Below are positions 44,361 to 54,444 of a DNA stretch of 64,000 nt, piece by piece. The stretch covers positions 62,001-126,000 of the forward strand of contig NZ_JAQLFL010000001.1 of NCBI RefSeq assembly GCF_028206995.1, given 5' to 3'. Position 1 is the first letter of the stretch. Each line of letters begins with the position of its first letter. A model generated the notes under the pieces. It did no database searches and was not told the origin of the DNA. It was given only the letters and a program-made list of their open reading frames with translations. The translations under genes were made by a program, and so were the position numbers. The stretch comes from Collinsella aerofaciens (GTDB lineage: Bacteria > Actinomycetota > Coriobacteriia > Coriobacteriales > Coriobacteriaceae).

Positions 44361-47300
44361 ATGGCATTCGTCCATCTGCACAATCACACTGTTTTCTCCA
44401 TGCTCGACGGCGCAACCCGTATCCAGGATATGGTCAACCGTGCCGTTGAGCTGGGCATGCCCGCCGTGGCCATTACCGACCACGGCTACATGTATGGCGT
44501 GCCCGACCTGGCGCTGGCCTGCGACGCCGTCAACCACAATACGCCCGAGTACAAAACCTGGAGCCACGACAAGGCCTTCTTGGAAAAGGACCGCCGCGAC
44601 GAGCTGGTGGAGCCCGATCCCGAGGAAAACCCGCGCGAGCATGCCCAGTATGTGAAGGACATGGCCATGTGGGACGAGAAGGGCAATATCGACGAGCTCA
44701 AGCCGCCCCTGGTCATCAAGCCCATCTTTGGCTGCGAGGTCTACTTTACGCCGGACGAGACGCTCGCCCGCGACCATAAGCCCGAGCTCTATCACATGAT
44801 CCTTCTGGCCAAGGACCAGGAGGGCTACGTCAACCTGATGCAGACGGTTTCCGAGGCCGCCGTGCAGGGCTTTTACTACAAGCCGCGCGTGACGCTCGAC
44901 AACCTGCGCCGCCACGCCAAGGGCATGATCTGCACGAGCGCCTGCATCGCGGGCATCATCCCCAAGTACATCGACCGCGGTGACATGGAGGGCGCCGTCA
45001 AGTGGGCCGAGACCTTCCGCGACACCTTCGACCCTGGCGACTTTTACATCGAGATCCAGGAACACGGTATTACCACCGACAACGGCCTGACCGACGAGCA
45101 GATGGACCGCACGCTCATCGACATTGCCAAACAGGTGGGTGTCAAGGTCATCGCCACCAACGACTTCCACTACCTGCGCCGCGAGGACGCGCCCGTACAG
45201 GACGTCATCATGTGCATCGGCATGAACGCCAAGGTCGACGACCCCAACCGCATGCGCATGACCGGCTCGGAGTTTTACATGAAGACCGAGGAGGAGATGC
45301 GGGCGATGTTCCCGTATTGCCCCGAGGCCTGCGACAACACGCTCGAGATCGCCGACAAGTGCTACGTGGAGCTGGACTGGGATTCCATCATCCTGCCGCG
45401 CTTCCCGCTGCTCGACCCCGGCGAGACGCACGAGAGCCAGTTCCGCCGCGAGTGCGAGAAGGGCCTGCGCCAACACTATGGCGATGACTGGGCCACACGC
45501 GAAATCGGTGGCGTCAACATCAAAGAGCGCTTTGAGTACGAATACAAGGTCATTTGCGACAAGGGCTTTGCCGCCTACTTCCTCATCGTTGCCGAGTACG
45601 TGCAATGGGCCAAGGACAACGGCATCGGCGTCGGCCCCGGCCGTGGCTCGGCCGCCGGCGCTATCGTCGCCTACGCCATGAACATCACCGCGTTCGACCC
45701 GCTCGAGAACGGCCTGATGTTCGAGAGGTTCCTGTCCCCGCAGCGTACCGAGATGCCCGATATCGATATGGACTTCGACGATGAGCGGCGCCTCGAGGTC
45801 GTGGAGCACGTTCGCCAGCTCTACGGCCCCGAGAAGGTCACCCACGTTATCACCTACTCGACCATCAAGGCCAAGCAGGCCATCAACGATGCCGCGCGCG
45901 TTCTGGACTACCCGGTCTACATGGGCCAGCGCCTGTCCAAGATGGTCTCGAGCGACCCCAAGGTCAAGCTCAAGCAGGTACTCGAAAAACAACCCGGCAA
46001 AGAGGATCTGTTTAACCCCGACTTTGCCGAGGCCTATAAAAAGGACGACGACGCCCGCCGCATCATCGACACGGCGCTCTCGATCGAGGGCCTTACCCGT
46101 GGCGAGGGCGTGCACGCGTGCGCCGTTCTGATTTGCCGCGACCCCGTCAACGAGCACGTGCCCACCAAGCTCGATACCAAGGGCGGCGTCGAGATTACCC
46201 AGTACGAGGGCCATACCGTTGCCGACATGGGCCTGCTCAAGATGGACTTCCTGGGCCTGCGTACGCTGACGGTTATCTCCAAGGCCAAGGCCAACATCAA
46301 AAAGAACTTCGGCATCGACATCAAAGAGGAAGAGATTCCCTTTGACGACCCCGAGATCTTTAAGCTCATGGGCTCCGGCCACACCGCCGGCGTCTTCCAG
46401 GTCGAGTCCGCCGGCATGACGGCCACGATCAAGAACATGAAGCCCACCGAGTACAAACACGTCGTGGCATTGATTGCCCTGTACCGCCCGGGCCCTCTGG
46501 GCGCCGGCATGGTTTCGTCCTATATCAACCGTATGAACGGCAAAGAGCCGGCCGTCTCCTATGACGACCGTCTGGACGACATCCTGGGCGAAACCTACGG
46601 CACCATGGTCTACCAGGAGCAGGTTATGCTCATCTCCGTCGAGATGTGCGGCTTCTCCAAGGGCGAATCGGACTCGCGTATCCGTAAGCCCGTGGCTAAG
46701 AAAAAGATCAAGCTGCTCACCTCGACGGTGCTCCACTGGGAGGATGGCTCGGACGAGACCACCTACGACCACTGGATGAACGGCGCTATCAAGAACAACT
46801 ACACGCGCGAGGTCGCCCAGAAGATTTGGGACGATGTTCTAGAGTTCGCGTCCTACGCCTTTAACAAGTCGCACTCCGCCGGCTACGCCATCCTGGTTAT
46901 GCAGACGGCGTGGCTCAAGGCGCACTATCCGCACGAGTACATGGCGGCCGTTCTGACGTCCTATACGGGCAAGACCGACAAGATCGTTCACTACGTCTCG
47001 GCGTGCCGTCATGACGGCATCCCCGTGCTGTCGCCAGATGTCAACGAGTCGGGTACCGAGTTCACGGCTACCAAGGAGGGCGTGCGCTTTGGTCTGGCCG
47101 GCATCCGCGGCGTGGGCACTGGCGTGGCGCAGGCGATTATCGCCGAGCGCGAGGCGGGCGGCCCGTTTAAGACACTGCACGACTTTGTCGAGCGCGTGGA
47201 CTCGAGCCAGGCTAACCGTCGCGTGATCGAATCGCTCATCAAGGCAGGTGCTTTCGACTCCACGGGGTATCCGCGTCGTCAGATGATGCACTTTGTGGAT

Positions 47301-48164
47301 AAGAACAACCCCGAGAACATCATCGATGCCGCGGTAAAGCGCCAGAAAGATCGCGCGAGTGGCCAGACGTCGTTCTTCGATATGTTTGGCGACGTTGAGG
47401 GCTCGGGCTTTGAGGTGAGCGTGCCCGATCCGGACGGCCAGGAGTGGGACCGTCACCTTAAGCTGAGCCAGGAGAAGGAGGTTCTGGGCATCTATGTCTC
47501 GGACCACCCGCTGCGCCCGTTTGAGTATGCACTAGCCAAGGCACGCGACTTCTCGTTCTCGCAGATCGATACCGGCTACGAGGTGCAAAACCCCACGGGC
47601 GGTACCATCAACCAGGAGATTCCCGAGGGCAAGGCGCTGTGGTGGGCCGGCATGGTCTCGAGCGTGTCCAAGCGCGTGACCAAAAACGGCGACCCCATGG
47701 GTATTGTGCAGCTCGAGGACATGGAAGGCGAGGCCACGGTCGTGGTGTTCCCCAAGACCTACAAAGAGGCCGAGGGATACCTGTACGGCGAGGTCGATCC
47801 CGAGACCGGTGCGCAGCTGTCTGATGCGTTTGTTCGCATTAAGGGCAAGCTCGAGCGTTCGGACCGCGGCGACCAGATCATCGCGCAGGAGATCGTGCCG
47901 CTTGAGCTTAACGAGGAGAACAACAAGCCCAAGGTGTTTGAGGTCATGGTGCCCAACAGCCGCTTTAGCCAGGGCAATATGGCGCGTCTTGCCACGGTGC
48001 TTACCGCCAACCCGGGCGGCGACCGCGTGGAGATCTTTATCGAGCAGGTGGACGGGCGCGTACTGCGTGCCGAGGTGCCGGCCAAGGTCAACGCACGCTC
48101 GATTCCGCTGCTGGCAGAGGCCAAGGCCATCGTGGGTAACCAAGGCCGCGTGACGGTGATCTAA
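44361..48164 (+). CDS. dnaE: DNA polymerase III subunit alpha
   Basis: 1267 aa, about 100 longer than typical DnaE. The replicative polymerase. N-terminal PHP domain (HLHNHTVFSMLDGA, TDHGYMYGV) contains an extra stretch of about 60 residues (EYKTWSHDKAFLEKDRRD onward) before FGCEVYFTP. The catalytic aspartates are in PDIDMDFDDERR and KMDFLGLRTL. The fingers region is unusual: where most DnaE have LRKAMGKKK, this reads IRKPVAKKK, followed by a diverged STVLHWEDGSDETTY. NKSHSAGYA is normal. C-terminal OB fold: WWAGMVSSVSKRVTKNGDP. GGAG lies 9 bp before the ATG. Confidence 0.95.
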   Translation: MAFVHLHNHTVFSMLDGATRIQDMVNRAVELGMPAVAITDHGYMYGVPDLALACDAVNHNTPEYKTWSHDKAFLEKDRRDELVEPDPEENPREHAQYVKDMAMWDEKGNIDELKPPLVIKPIFGCEVYFTPDETLARDHKPELYHMILLAKDQEGYVNLMQTVSEAAVQGFYYKPRVTLDNLRRHAKGMICTSACIAGIIPKYIDRGDMEGAVKWAETFRDTFDPGDFYIEIQEHGITTDNGLTDEQMDRTLIDIAKQVGVKVIATNDFHYLRREDAPVQDVIMCIGMNAKVDDPNRMRMTGSEFYMKTEEEMRAMFPYCPEACDNTLEIADKCYVELDWDSIILPRFPLLDPGETHESQFRRECEKGLRQHYGDDWATREIGGVNIKERFEYEYKVICDKGFAAYFLIVAEYVQWAKDNGIGVGPGRGSAAGAIVAYAMNITAFDPLENGLMFERFLSPQRTEMPDIDMDFDDERRLEVVEHVRQLYGPEKVTHVITYSTIKAKQAINDAARVLDYPVYMGQRLSKMVSSDPKVKLKQVLEKQPGKEDLFNPDFAEAYKKDDDARRIIDTALSIEGLTRGEGVHACAVLICRDPVNEHVPTKLDTKGGVEITQYEGHTVADMGLLKMDFLGLRTLTVISKAKANIKKNFGIDIKEEEIPFDDPEIFKLMGSGHTAGVFQVESAGMTATIKNMKPTEYKHVVALIALYRPGPLGAGMVSSYINRMNGKEPAVSYDDRLDDILGETYGTMVYQEQVMLISVEMCGFSKGESDSRIRKPVAKKKIKLLTSTVLHWEDGSDETTYDHWMNGAIKNNYTREVAQKIWDDVLEFASYAFNKSHSAGYAILVMQTAWLKAHYPHEYMAAVLTSYTGKTDKIVHYVSACRHDGIPVLSPDVNESGTEFTATKEGVRFGLAGIRGVGTGVAQAIIAEREAGGPFKTLHDFVERVDSSQANRRVIESLIKAGAFDSTGYPRRQMMHFVDKNNPENIIDAAVKRQKDRASGQTSFFDMFGDVEGSGFEVSVPDPDGQEWDRHLKLSQEKEVLGIYVSDHPLRPFEYALAKARDFSFSQIDTGYEVQNPTGGTINQEIPEGKALWWAGMVSSVSKRVTKNGDPMGIVQLEDMEGEATVVVFPKTYKEAEGYLYGEVDPETGAQLSDAFVRIKGKLERSDRGDQIIAQEIVPLELNEENNKPKVFEVMVPNSRFSQGNMARLATVLTANPGGDRVEIFIEQVDGRVLRAEVPAKVNARSIPLLAEAKAIVGNQGRVTVI

Positions 48165-48202
48165 GGGCGACCTTGCTGGTCCGCGCGAGATTGGAGGAAG
48201 TG

Positions 48203-51200
48203 ATGGCACAGGGGACGTTTGTGCAGGCGCTTCGCAAAGAGGCGGCGTTGAGCGGCACCTTTATGAAGGGGCGTTCGCTCATGCTCAACGGTGCCGTGCT
48301 GTCGTTTGAGGACTCCGGCTCGCGCTTCTCCAAAAACGTGAACATCGAGGGCTCGGTGCGCGGCTCGCGCGGCGACCTGTACAAGACGCACGTGGCGCTC
48401 GACATGGACGAGCACGAGGTTATCGACTACGACTGCGATTGCCCCGCCGCCTTCCGCTATTCCGGCATGTGCAAGCACGCCATCGCCACGGCGCTGGCGT
48501 ATCTGGATGCCAGTGGCGCCGAGCCCGTCGAGGGTTTGCGCACGCCGGTCCGCACGTTTACAGTACCGCCCGCACAGTCCAAGCAGCCCACGCGCTCCGC
48601 GCCCACCGCATCTGCGGTCAACCCCAACTTTCCCTTCCCGGCGCCCGTCCCCACGAGCCCGAGCCTTGTGGCGGCGCTTTCCGATCTTTCGGACGCGCGC
48701 ATGGACGAGCTCGCGGTCATGCGTCGCAAGCTCGCCAGCACCATTGACCCCGATGCGCCCAAAGCGGTGCTGGAGCCCTCGCTGGTGCCGTACTACAATC
48801 CGCTGTTTGCCGATCGTTTTAACTGGGCGCTCGAGTTTCGCATTCGTAGCGGTTCGGTGTCCTACGTGGTTAAGGATATCGACGGCATGGCCGATGCCTA
48901 TGTGCGCGGCGGTACGTTCTCCTATGGCAAGAAGCTTACGTTTGCCCATGTGCCCGAGGCTTTCGATGACGTGTCGACAAAGCTGCTCGACTTTATCGCA
49001 ATGACGGTCGCCTACCTAGGCGATATTACGAGCTCGCGCTCGGCGTCGTATGACTTTGTCCGCAACGGTTTTGTCGCCGAGCGTCAGTTGCCGGTATCCG
49101 AGCATTCCATCGTGTCCGTGCTGGACCTGCTGCGCGGCAGGACCATGTCCTTTGAGCCTGCTTGGTCGCGGGGAACGACGACGCATCGCACCTACGAGGT
49201 GGCAGTCGAGCCGTCGCCGCAGGGGGAGGGCGAAGTCCCGGCTAAGCGCCCGCCGCTCCTTGCCGCCAAGATTGCACCGGCGGCGGGAGGCAGCTACGAC
49301 TTGCGCCTGCCGGCCGATACGTACTGCTTTGTCGCAGGCGACGCAGCCTATCTGGTCGATACGCGCCGCGCGCGCCGTACCGACACGGCGTTTGCCCAGC
49401 ATGCGGCGCCGTTCCTATCGCACTTGTTGCCCTGCCGCATGCCGGTCCATATCGCCGCCGACCAGGTGGGCGAGTTCTGCCGCATGGCGCTGCCGATCTT
49501 GCGCGACTACACCGACCTGACCGCTCCCGCCGTACTTGACGCCGTGGCGCCCGAGCCGAGTTTTGCCATGGCGATTGGCGTCGACGATGGCCTTGTGACC
49601 TGCAAGATTACGGTGGCCTACGGCGATTGGTCGGCAGATCTCTTTAGTCTTGGTGCTCCGGGCAGTCCTTTCGAAGAGCAACGCCCCGGCGTTCCGCCCC
49701 GCGATACGCTGGCGGAGTTTCGCGTTATGGACACGGCTGCCCTGTACTTTGATTTCCGCGAGGGCGGCCTGGCGTTTGAGGAGCGCGATGACGAGAGCCT
49801 GTTCCACTTGCTGACCGAGGGCCTGTCTGCCCTGTCCGAGCTTGGAGAGGTCATGCTCAGCGACCGCCTGCGCCAGATTTCGGTCCGCCCTGCGCCCAAG
49901 CTCTCGGTGCGCGCCACCGTCAAGAGTAACTTGCTCGATGTCGAGCTGGGCGCGAGCGGGCTTTCGGCTGCGGACCTTGCCATCTACCTCGACTCCTACA
50001 AGCGTCACCAGACGTTTGCGCGTCTCACGTCGGGCGATATCATTCGCCTGGATGAGGGGGCGCGCGCCGCGTTTGGCCTTGCCGAGGATCTGGGGGTCGA
50101 TGCTGTCGACCTGCTCGACGGCGTGTCGCTTCCCGCGTCGAGTACCCTGTTCGTCGACAGCATGCTTGCGCGCACGCCGGCGCTTGAGGCCGATCGCGAC
50201 GCTGCGTTCCGCCGTACCGTCGAGCGCCTGGACACGCTCGGCAAGATGGACTTTACGGTACCTGCCTCGCTCAAGGCCACGCTGCGTGGCTACCAGGTCG
50301 ACGGATACCAGTGGCTCGGCTCGCTCGAACACCTGGGCCTTGGTGGCATCTTGGCCGACGACATGGGCCTGGGCAAAACACTCCAGATGATCGCGCATGT
50401 CCTGGCGCGCGTGGAGGCGGGGGACATCAAGCCCACGCTCGTGGTATGCCCGGCCTCGCTCGTGTACAACTGGACTGCCGAGCTGGAGCGCTTTGCGCCC
50501 TCGCTCGATGTTTGCGCAATCGTGGGCGCCAAGGCGCAGCGCCGCGTGCAGATTGCCGGCGTGGCTGAGCATAACGTGGTCGTGACGTCGTATGACCTTA
50601 TGCGGCGCGATATCGACGAGTACGTCGAGCAGAACTTTGCCCGTGTGGTGCTCGATGAGGCCCAGTACATTAAAAACCCGCTCACCCAGGTGGCTCGCGC
50701 CGCCAAGCGCCTGCCTGCCGGCGTGCGCTTTGCTCTGACGGGCACGCCCATCGAAAACCGCCTATCCGAGCTCTGGAGCATCTTCGACTTTTTGATGCCG
50801 GGCCTGCTGGGCACGCGTGAATCGTTTGCAAAGCGCTTCGAAAGTCCGGTCGAGCACTCCGAGGGCGACAGCGCCGCTCGCCTGCAGGCACTCGTGTCGC
50901 CGTTTGTGCTGCGCCGTGTCAAGGAAGACGTGGTGGCCGATCTGCCCGAAAAGATCGAGGACACTGTCGTGGCTCAGCTCGCCGGTGAGCAGCGCAAGCT
51001 TTACCTGGCAAACCAGGACCGCATTGCCCAGCAAGTGCAGCACCGCGAGGCATCCGAGTTTAAGAAAGACAAGCTCAAGGTACTCGCCGAGCTCACCAAG
51101 CTGCGCCAGATCTGCTGCGACCCGCGTCTACACTACGAGGATTACAAGGCGGGGAGCGCCAAACTCGATACGTGCATGGAGCTCGTGCACGGCGCACTCG

Positions 51201-51676
51201 ACGGTGGTCATCGCATCCTGTTGTTCAGCCAGTTTACGGGCATGCTCGATATCATTGGCAAGCGCCTGGCCAAGGAGGATATCGCCTTCCTCAAGCTCAC
51301 GGGCGCATCGTCTAAAGAGAGCCGCGCCAAGATGGTCGCACAGTTCCAGGCGGGCGAGGTGCCGGTCTTTTTGATCTCGCTCAAGGCGGGCGGTGTGGGC
51401 CTTAACCTGACGGCGGCCGACGTGGTCATCCACTACGACCCGTGGTGGAACGTGGCGGCGCAGGACCAAGCGACCGACCGTGCGCATCGTATTGGCCAGC
51501 AACATACCGTGACCGTGTACAAGCTCATCGCCAAGGACACGATTGAGGAACGCATTATGCAGATGCAGGAGTCCAAGCGCGACCTGGTCAACAGCGTGCT
51601 CGGCGGCGACGGCATCTCGTCGGCGCTGTTTACCCGCGAGGATGTTCTGGCGCTGCTCGGCGGCGACGGGCGCTAG
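48203..51676 (+). CDS. SNF2-family helicase with N-terminal SWIM zinc finger
   Basis: 1157 aa from ATG 48203 (GGAGG upstream; the frame extends 10 codons). A SWIM finger CDCPAAFRYSGMCKH lies near residues 85-100. The middle 550 residues (bacterial SNF2-associated region) are not otherwise recognised. The ATPase motor has Walker A DDMGLGKTLQM, DEAQYIKN, LTGTPIENRLSELWSI, LFSQFTGMLDIIG, LKAGGVGLNLTAAD and RAHRIGQ. It moves on double-stranded DNA; the biological task in bacteria is not settled, though neighbours dnaE and addAB suggest replication or repair. Confidence 0.92.
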   Translation: MAQGTFVQALRKEAALSGTFMKGRSLMLNGAVLSFEDSGSRFSKNVNIEGSVRGSRGDLYKTHVALDMDEHEVIDYDCDCPAAFRYSGMCKHAIATALAYLDASGAEPVEGLRTPVRTFTVPPAQSKQPTRSAPTASAVNPNFPFPAPVPTSPSLVAALSDLSDARMDELAVMRRKLASTIDPDAPKAVLEPSLVPYYNPLFADRFNWALEFRIRSGSVSYVVKDIDGMADAYVRGGTFSYGKKLTFAHVPEAFDDVSTKLLDFIAMTVAYLGDITSSRSASYDFVRNGFVAERQLPVSEHSIVSVLDLLRGRTMSFEPAWSRGTTTHRTYEVAVEPSPQGEGEVPAKRPPLLAAKIAPAAGGSYDLRLPADTYCFVAGDAAYLVDTRRARRTDTAFAQHAAPFLSHLLPCRMPVHIAADQVGEFCRMALPILRDYTDLTAPAVLDAVAPEPSFAMAIGVDDGLVTCKITVAYGDWSADLFSLGAPGSPFEEQRPGVPPRDTLAEFRVMDTAALYFDFREGGLAFEERDDESLFHLLTEGLSALSELGEVMLSDRLRQISVRPAPKLSVRATVKSNLLDVELGASGLSAADLAIYLDSYKRHQTFARLTSGDIIRLDEGARAAFGLAEDLGVDAVDLLDGVSLPASSTLFVDSMLARTPALEADRDAAFRRTVERLDTLGKMDFTVPASLKATLRGYQVDGYQWLGSLEHLGLGGILADDMGLGKTLQMIAHVLARVEAGDIKPTLVVCPASLVYNWTAELERFAPSLDVCAIVGAKAQRRVQIAGVAEHNVVVTSYDLMRRDIDEYVEQNFARVVLDEAQYIKNPLTQVARAAKRLPAGVRFALTGTPIENRLSELWSIFDFLMPGLLGTRESFAKRFESPVEHSEGDSAARLQALVSPFVLRRVKEDVVADLPEKIEDTVVAQLAGEQRKLYLANQDRIAQQVQHREASEFKKDKLKVLAELTKLRQICCDPRLHYEDYKAGSAKLDTCMELVHGALDGGHRILLFSQFTGMLDIIGKRLAKEDIAFLKLTGASSKESRAKMVAQFQAGEVPVFLISLKAGGVGLNLTAADVVIHYDPWWNVAAQDQATDRAHRIGQQHTVTVYKLIAKDTIEERIMQMQESKRDLVNSVLGGDGISSALFTREDVLALLGGDGR

Positions 51677-51841
51677 CCGCGCGCGGGGTGGGACTGCTGG
51701 AATGGGCAGGACGGTCGACGCATTTTGGCCCGACCGCTTGCCTGATCCGTTATGTGTTCATTTGCAATGCCGTGGATGGTTTGTCTGCCTTTGGGCATAA
51801 GAACCATCAAGAACATTGGCACATCAGCAAAGGAGAACATC

Positions 51842-52204
51842 ATGGCGAAATTCTTTAAGGACCCTGACGGCAAGCTCATCGCTGCCCTTGGCGACGGCGT
51901 TGCGACCCCTGCCGGTTGCACGGAACTGACTGCAAACACTGAGGACGCGGCGCACGAGAAGCACGTGCCTGTTGTCGAGACCGAGCGCGACGGTCACGTG
52001 ATTCGCGCACGCGTTGGCTCGGTCGAGCACCCCAGCCTGCCCGAGCACTACATTGAGTGGATCGCGCTTGAGGCCGAGGGCCGCTTAGAGGTCCATTACC
52101 TTGAGCCCGGCATGAAACCCGCGACGTTTTTCGCGGGCGGCTCCAAGACCGGTACCGTCTATGCCTACTGCAACCTGCACGGGCTGTGGTCCGCGACATT
52201 CTAG
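51842..52204 (+). CDS. Superoxide reductase (neelaredoxin-type, no desulforedoxin domain)
   Basis: 120 aa from ATG 51842 (AAAGGAG upstream). Reduces superoxide to peroxide in anaerobes without making O2. The iron ligands of the active centre appear in order: His in EKHVPVV, two His in VEHPSLPEHYIEWI, and Cys plus His in YCNLHGLW. The first 35 residues are where two-iron desulfoferrodoxins carry a CxxC...CC rubredoxin-like site; here only one Cys (PAGCTEL) remains, so this is a one-iron form. Terminator at 52251. Confidence 0.9.
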   Translation: MAKFFKDPDGKLIAALGDGVATPAGCTELTANTEDAAHEKHVPVVETERDGHVIRARVGSVEHPSLPEHYIEWIALEAEGRLEVHYLEPGMKPATFFAGGSKTGTVYAYCNLHGLWSATF

Positions 52205-52250
52205 GAGCGCGCCCCCGCTCGGGGTATCATAGCTAGCATATGCACATGCA

Positions 52251-52284
52251 AGCGCCGGCTGCATTATGCGGCCGGCGCTTTTAC
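52251..52284 (+). terminator. Intrinsic terminator of the superoxide reductase gene
   Basis: AGCGCCGGC / GCCGGCGCT stem followed by TTTTA. Confidence 0.85.
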
Positions 52285-52321
52285 TACGATTTCGATGGTT
52301 TACGACGGAAAGGGCTGAGCC

Positions 52322-54307
52322 ATGAAGCTCGCGCTTGCACAGATCGATATGCGCCTTGGGGATATTGAGGGCATTTGCGGCCGCATCGAGGACCAGGCTC
52401 GTCTGGCCCACGAGCGCGGGGCGCGCGTGCTGTGCGTTCCGGCTCCGCTCTTTATGGGCGCCATGCCCGGTGGCCTGGTGGGCGCTGCTGACTTTGAGCA
52501 CGACGTGCTTGCCGGTTTGACTGGTGTCGCCGAGCGTATCCAGGAGCTTGACATGATCTGCATCGTGCCCGCGGCGGTTTCGTTTGAGGGCCAGCCGCTG
52601 CTCGACTACATGATGCTCAAGGACGGTCATGTGGTGCCGGCGCGTTCGAGCATTGCCCTGCAGCGTGGCGAGAACAACGACACGCGTTGGGCGCCGCCGG
52701 TGTTCGACGTGGACGGCGTGCGCATCGCCGTGATTTTTGACTTGGACCGCGAGCTCGAGATGTTGCCGACCGGCGTCGACCTCATTGCCTATTTCCAATT
52801 CAACGCGTTTGACATGACCGACCGCGAGACTGCCGCCATTGCCGCCGTTCGCAGCGGCGCCTACCGCAAGATCGCATCCAAGCGCAGCGTGTGGTTTGCC
52901 TGCATGGCGCCGGTCGGTGCCTATGACGAGTCGGTGTATACCGGCGGTTCGTTTGTGCTCGACGACTGCGGTCGCGTGGTGGCCCAGGCGCCGTGTTTTG
53001 AGGAGAGCCTGCTGGTTCAGGAGATTCAGCGCGGCGTGATGCTCGATGCCCTGGAGGATCACGAACTGCCCGAGTTCCGTTCCGAGGAGTGGCTGTGGCA
53101 GGCGCTGGTGCTCGCCGTGCGCGACAACGCCCGAGCCCACGGTACGTCGCGTGCTGTGGTGGCACTCGAGGGCGACTTGCCGTCGTCTTTGCTGGCGGCG
53201 CTGGCCGTCGACGCTCTGGGCCCGCGTAATGTGATTGGCTTGGTGCTGGGGCGCAACCGTATCTTTACGCCGGCGCAGGAGGAGGCCGAGGCTGCCCGCT
53301 GTGCCGCCGTCCGTGCCATCGCCGAGCGTTTGCACATTCGCACTGTCGAGCGCGATGTACCGGATGCGGCGCGTGTGCTCGATCGCGACGTGTCGGCGGG
53401 CGATGCCGAGCGTCTGCGCTTGCGCACGCTGGGCCTCATGCTGGAGGACACGGCGCTCGAGCTGGGCGCGATGGCGCTGAGCCCGCTGTCCAAAACCGAG
53501 TATGCGCTGGCGGCGCCGGCGCTTTGCGGCGGTTACCAGGGCGACTTTGCGCCCTTTGGCGATGTGTACCTGTCGACGCTTGAGTTTGTGGCGCGCGTGC
53601 GCAACCGCACGTCTGCCGTGGTGCCCCAAGAGCTCGTGACGCTCAACGCGGTGGAAGACTGCATGGAGCGAGTGTTGGCGCAGGCGCTCTCGACGCTCGA
53701 TGGTCCGGTCGATATGCTCGACCGCGCGGCACAGCTGCTCGGCGGGCTTGAGCCGGGTGAGGTCGATGGCGCGCTCGAGGCGCACGTGGACCGCAGCCGA
53801 CCCTTCGACGACATCCCGATGGCCGCTGGCAAGCCTGAGGCCTGCTCGCTGCTGCTGATGCTCGTGCGTCAGGGCGAGGCCGCCCGCCGCATGCTGCCGA
53901 CGGCGCCGATCGTCTCGGCCCGTTCGTTTGCCGAGCGTGCCTGGCCGTATATGCTCGCGTGGTCCGACCTGGGGCTTAACGGCAAGGAGCGTATGACGGT
54001 CGATTCGCTGGCGCGCGCCGAGGTGCGCCGTTTTGCTGACGAGGATACGAGCGAGCGCGTGCGAAACGAGATGATGGGCGTGCTGGGCGAGCTACTGGGT
54101 ATTTCGCCCGAGCAGATGGAGGAGCTGCGCTCTGAGGACGGTCAGCGTCGTTTGCATGAGGGAATGAAAAAGTTCGAGGGCGAGGTTCAGGACGCCATCG
54201 ATAAGATGATGGGCGGTCAGGGCGGCTCGCAAGGTAGTCCCCAGGGTGGTCCGATGCCGCATCCGCCGGTGGATCCGAGGCAGTTCCCCTTTTTCTCGCA
54301 GAACTAA
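52322..54307 (+). CDS. Degenerate glutamine-dependent NAD+ synthetase-like protein
   Basis: 661 aa. The plan is that of NadE: an N-terminal nitrilase-like domain and a C-terminal synthetase domain, recognised from KLALAQIDMRLGDIEG, LAALAVDALGPRNVIGL, LSKTEYALA and VRQGEAARRMLPTAPIVSAR. The active sites look lost. The nitrilase Glu is replaced (VPAPLFMG where PE is expected near residue 40), and the catalytic Cys position reads VIFDLDRELE. The synthetase P-loop SGGIDS reads EGDLPS (about 280-290). An extra tail of about 90 residues ends in Gly/Gln/Pro-rich sequence. It may be a regulatory or structural paralogue. ATG with AAAGGG upstream. Confidence 0.78.
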   Translation: MKLALAQIDMRLGDIEGICGRIEDQARLAHERGARVLCVPAPLFMGAMPGGLVGAADFEHDVLAGLTGVAERIQELDMICIVPAAVSFEGQPLLDYMMLKDGHVVPARSSIALQRGENNDTRWAPPVFDVDGVRIAVIFDLDRELEMLPTGVDLIAYFQFNAFDMTDRETAAIAAVRSGAYRKIASKRSVWFACMAPVGAYDESVYTGGSFVLDDCGRVVAQAPCFEESLLVQEIQRGVMLDALEDHELPEFRSEEWLWQALVLAVRDNARAHGTSRAVVALEGDLPSSLLAALAVDALGPRNVIGLVLGRNRIFTPAQEEAEAARCAAVRAIAERLHIRTVERDVPDAARVLDRDVSAGDAERLRLRTLGLMLEDTALELGAMALSPLSKTEYALAAPALCGGYQGDFAPFGDVYLSTLEFVARVRNRTSAVVPQELVTLNAVEDCMERVLAQALSTLDGPVDMLDRAAQLLGGLEPGEVDGALEAHVDRSRPFDDIPMAAGKPEACSLLLMLVRQGEAARRMLPTAPIVSARSFAERAWPYMLAWSDLGLNGKERMTVDSLARAEVRRFADEDTSERVRNEMMGVLGELLGISPEQMEELRSEDGQRRLHEGMKKFEGEVQDAIDKMMGGQGGSQGSPQGGPMPHPPVDPRQFPFFSQN

Positions 54308-54366
54308 CTATGGGATAGGATTCGCTTCCAACCCTGACACTTCAACTGAGCATCTTGGCCCCGTTG

Positions 54367-54389
54367 TGTTATTCTAGAACAGACGTTCG
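54367..54389 (+). promoter_or_regulatory. SOS (LexA) box and extended -10 box upstream of ruvC
   Basis: AGAACAGACGTTCG (54376-54389) fits the Gram-positive LexA site CGAAC-N4-GTTCG at 9 of 10 fixed positions. The extended -10 TGTTATTCT (54367-54375) ends just before it, so LexA would block the ruvCAB promoter. The -35 is unclear. Confidence 0.75.
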
Positions 54390-54444
54390 TGAATGATGCG
54401 CGGGGCCTTGTCTTGCGTTGTGCTTGTGGCGAGGGGAGGTTGGC

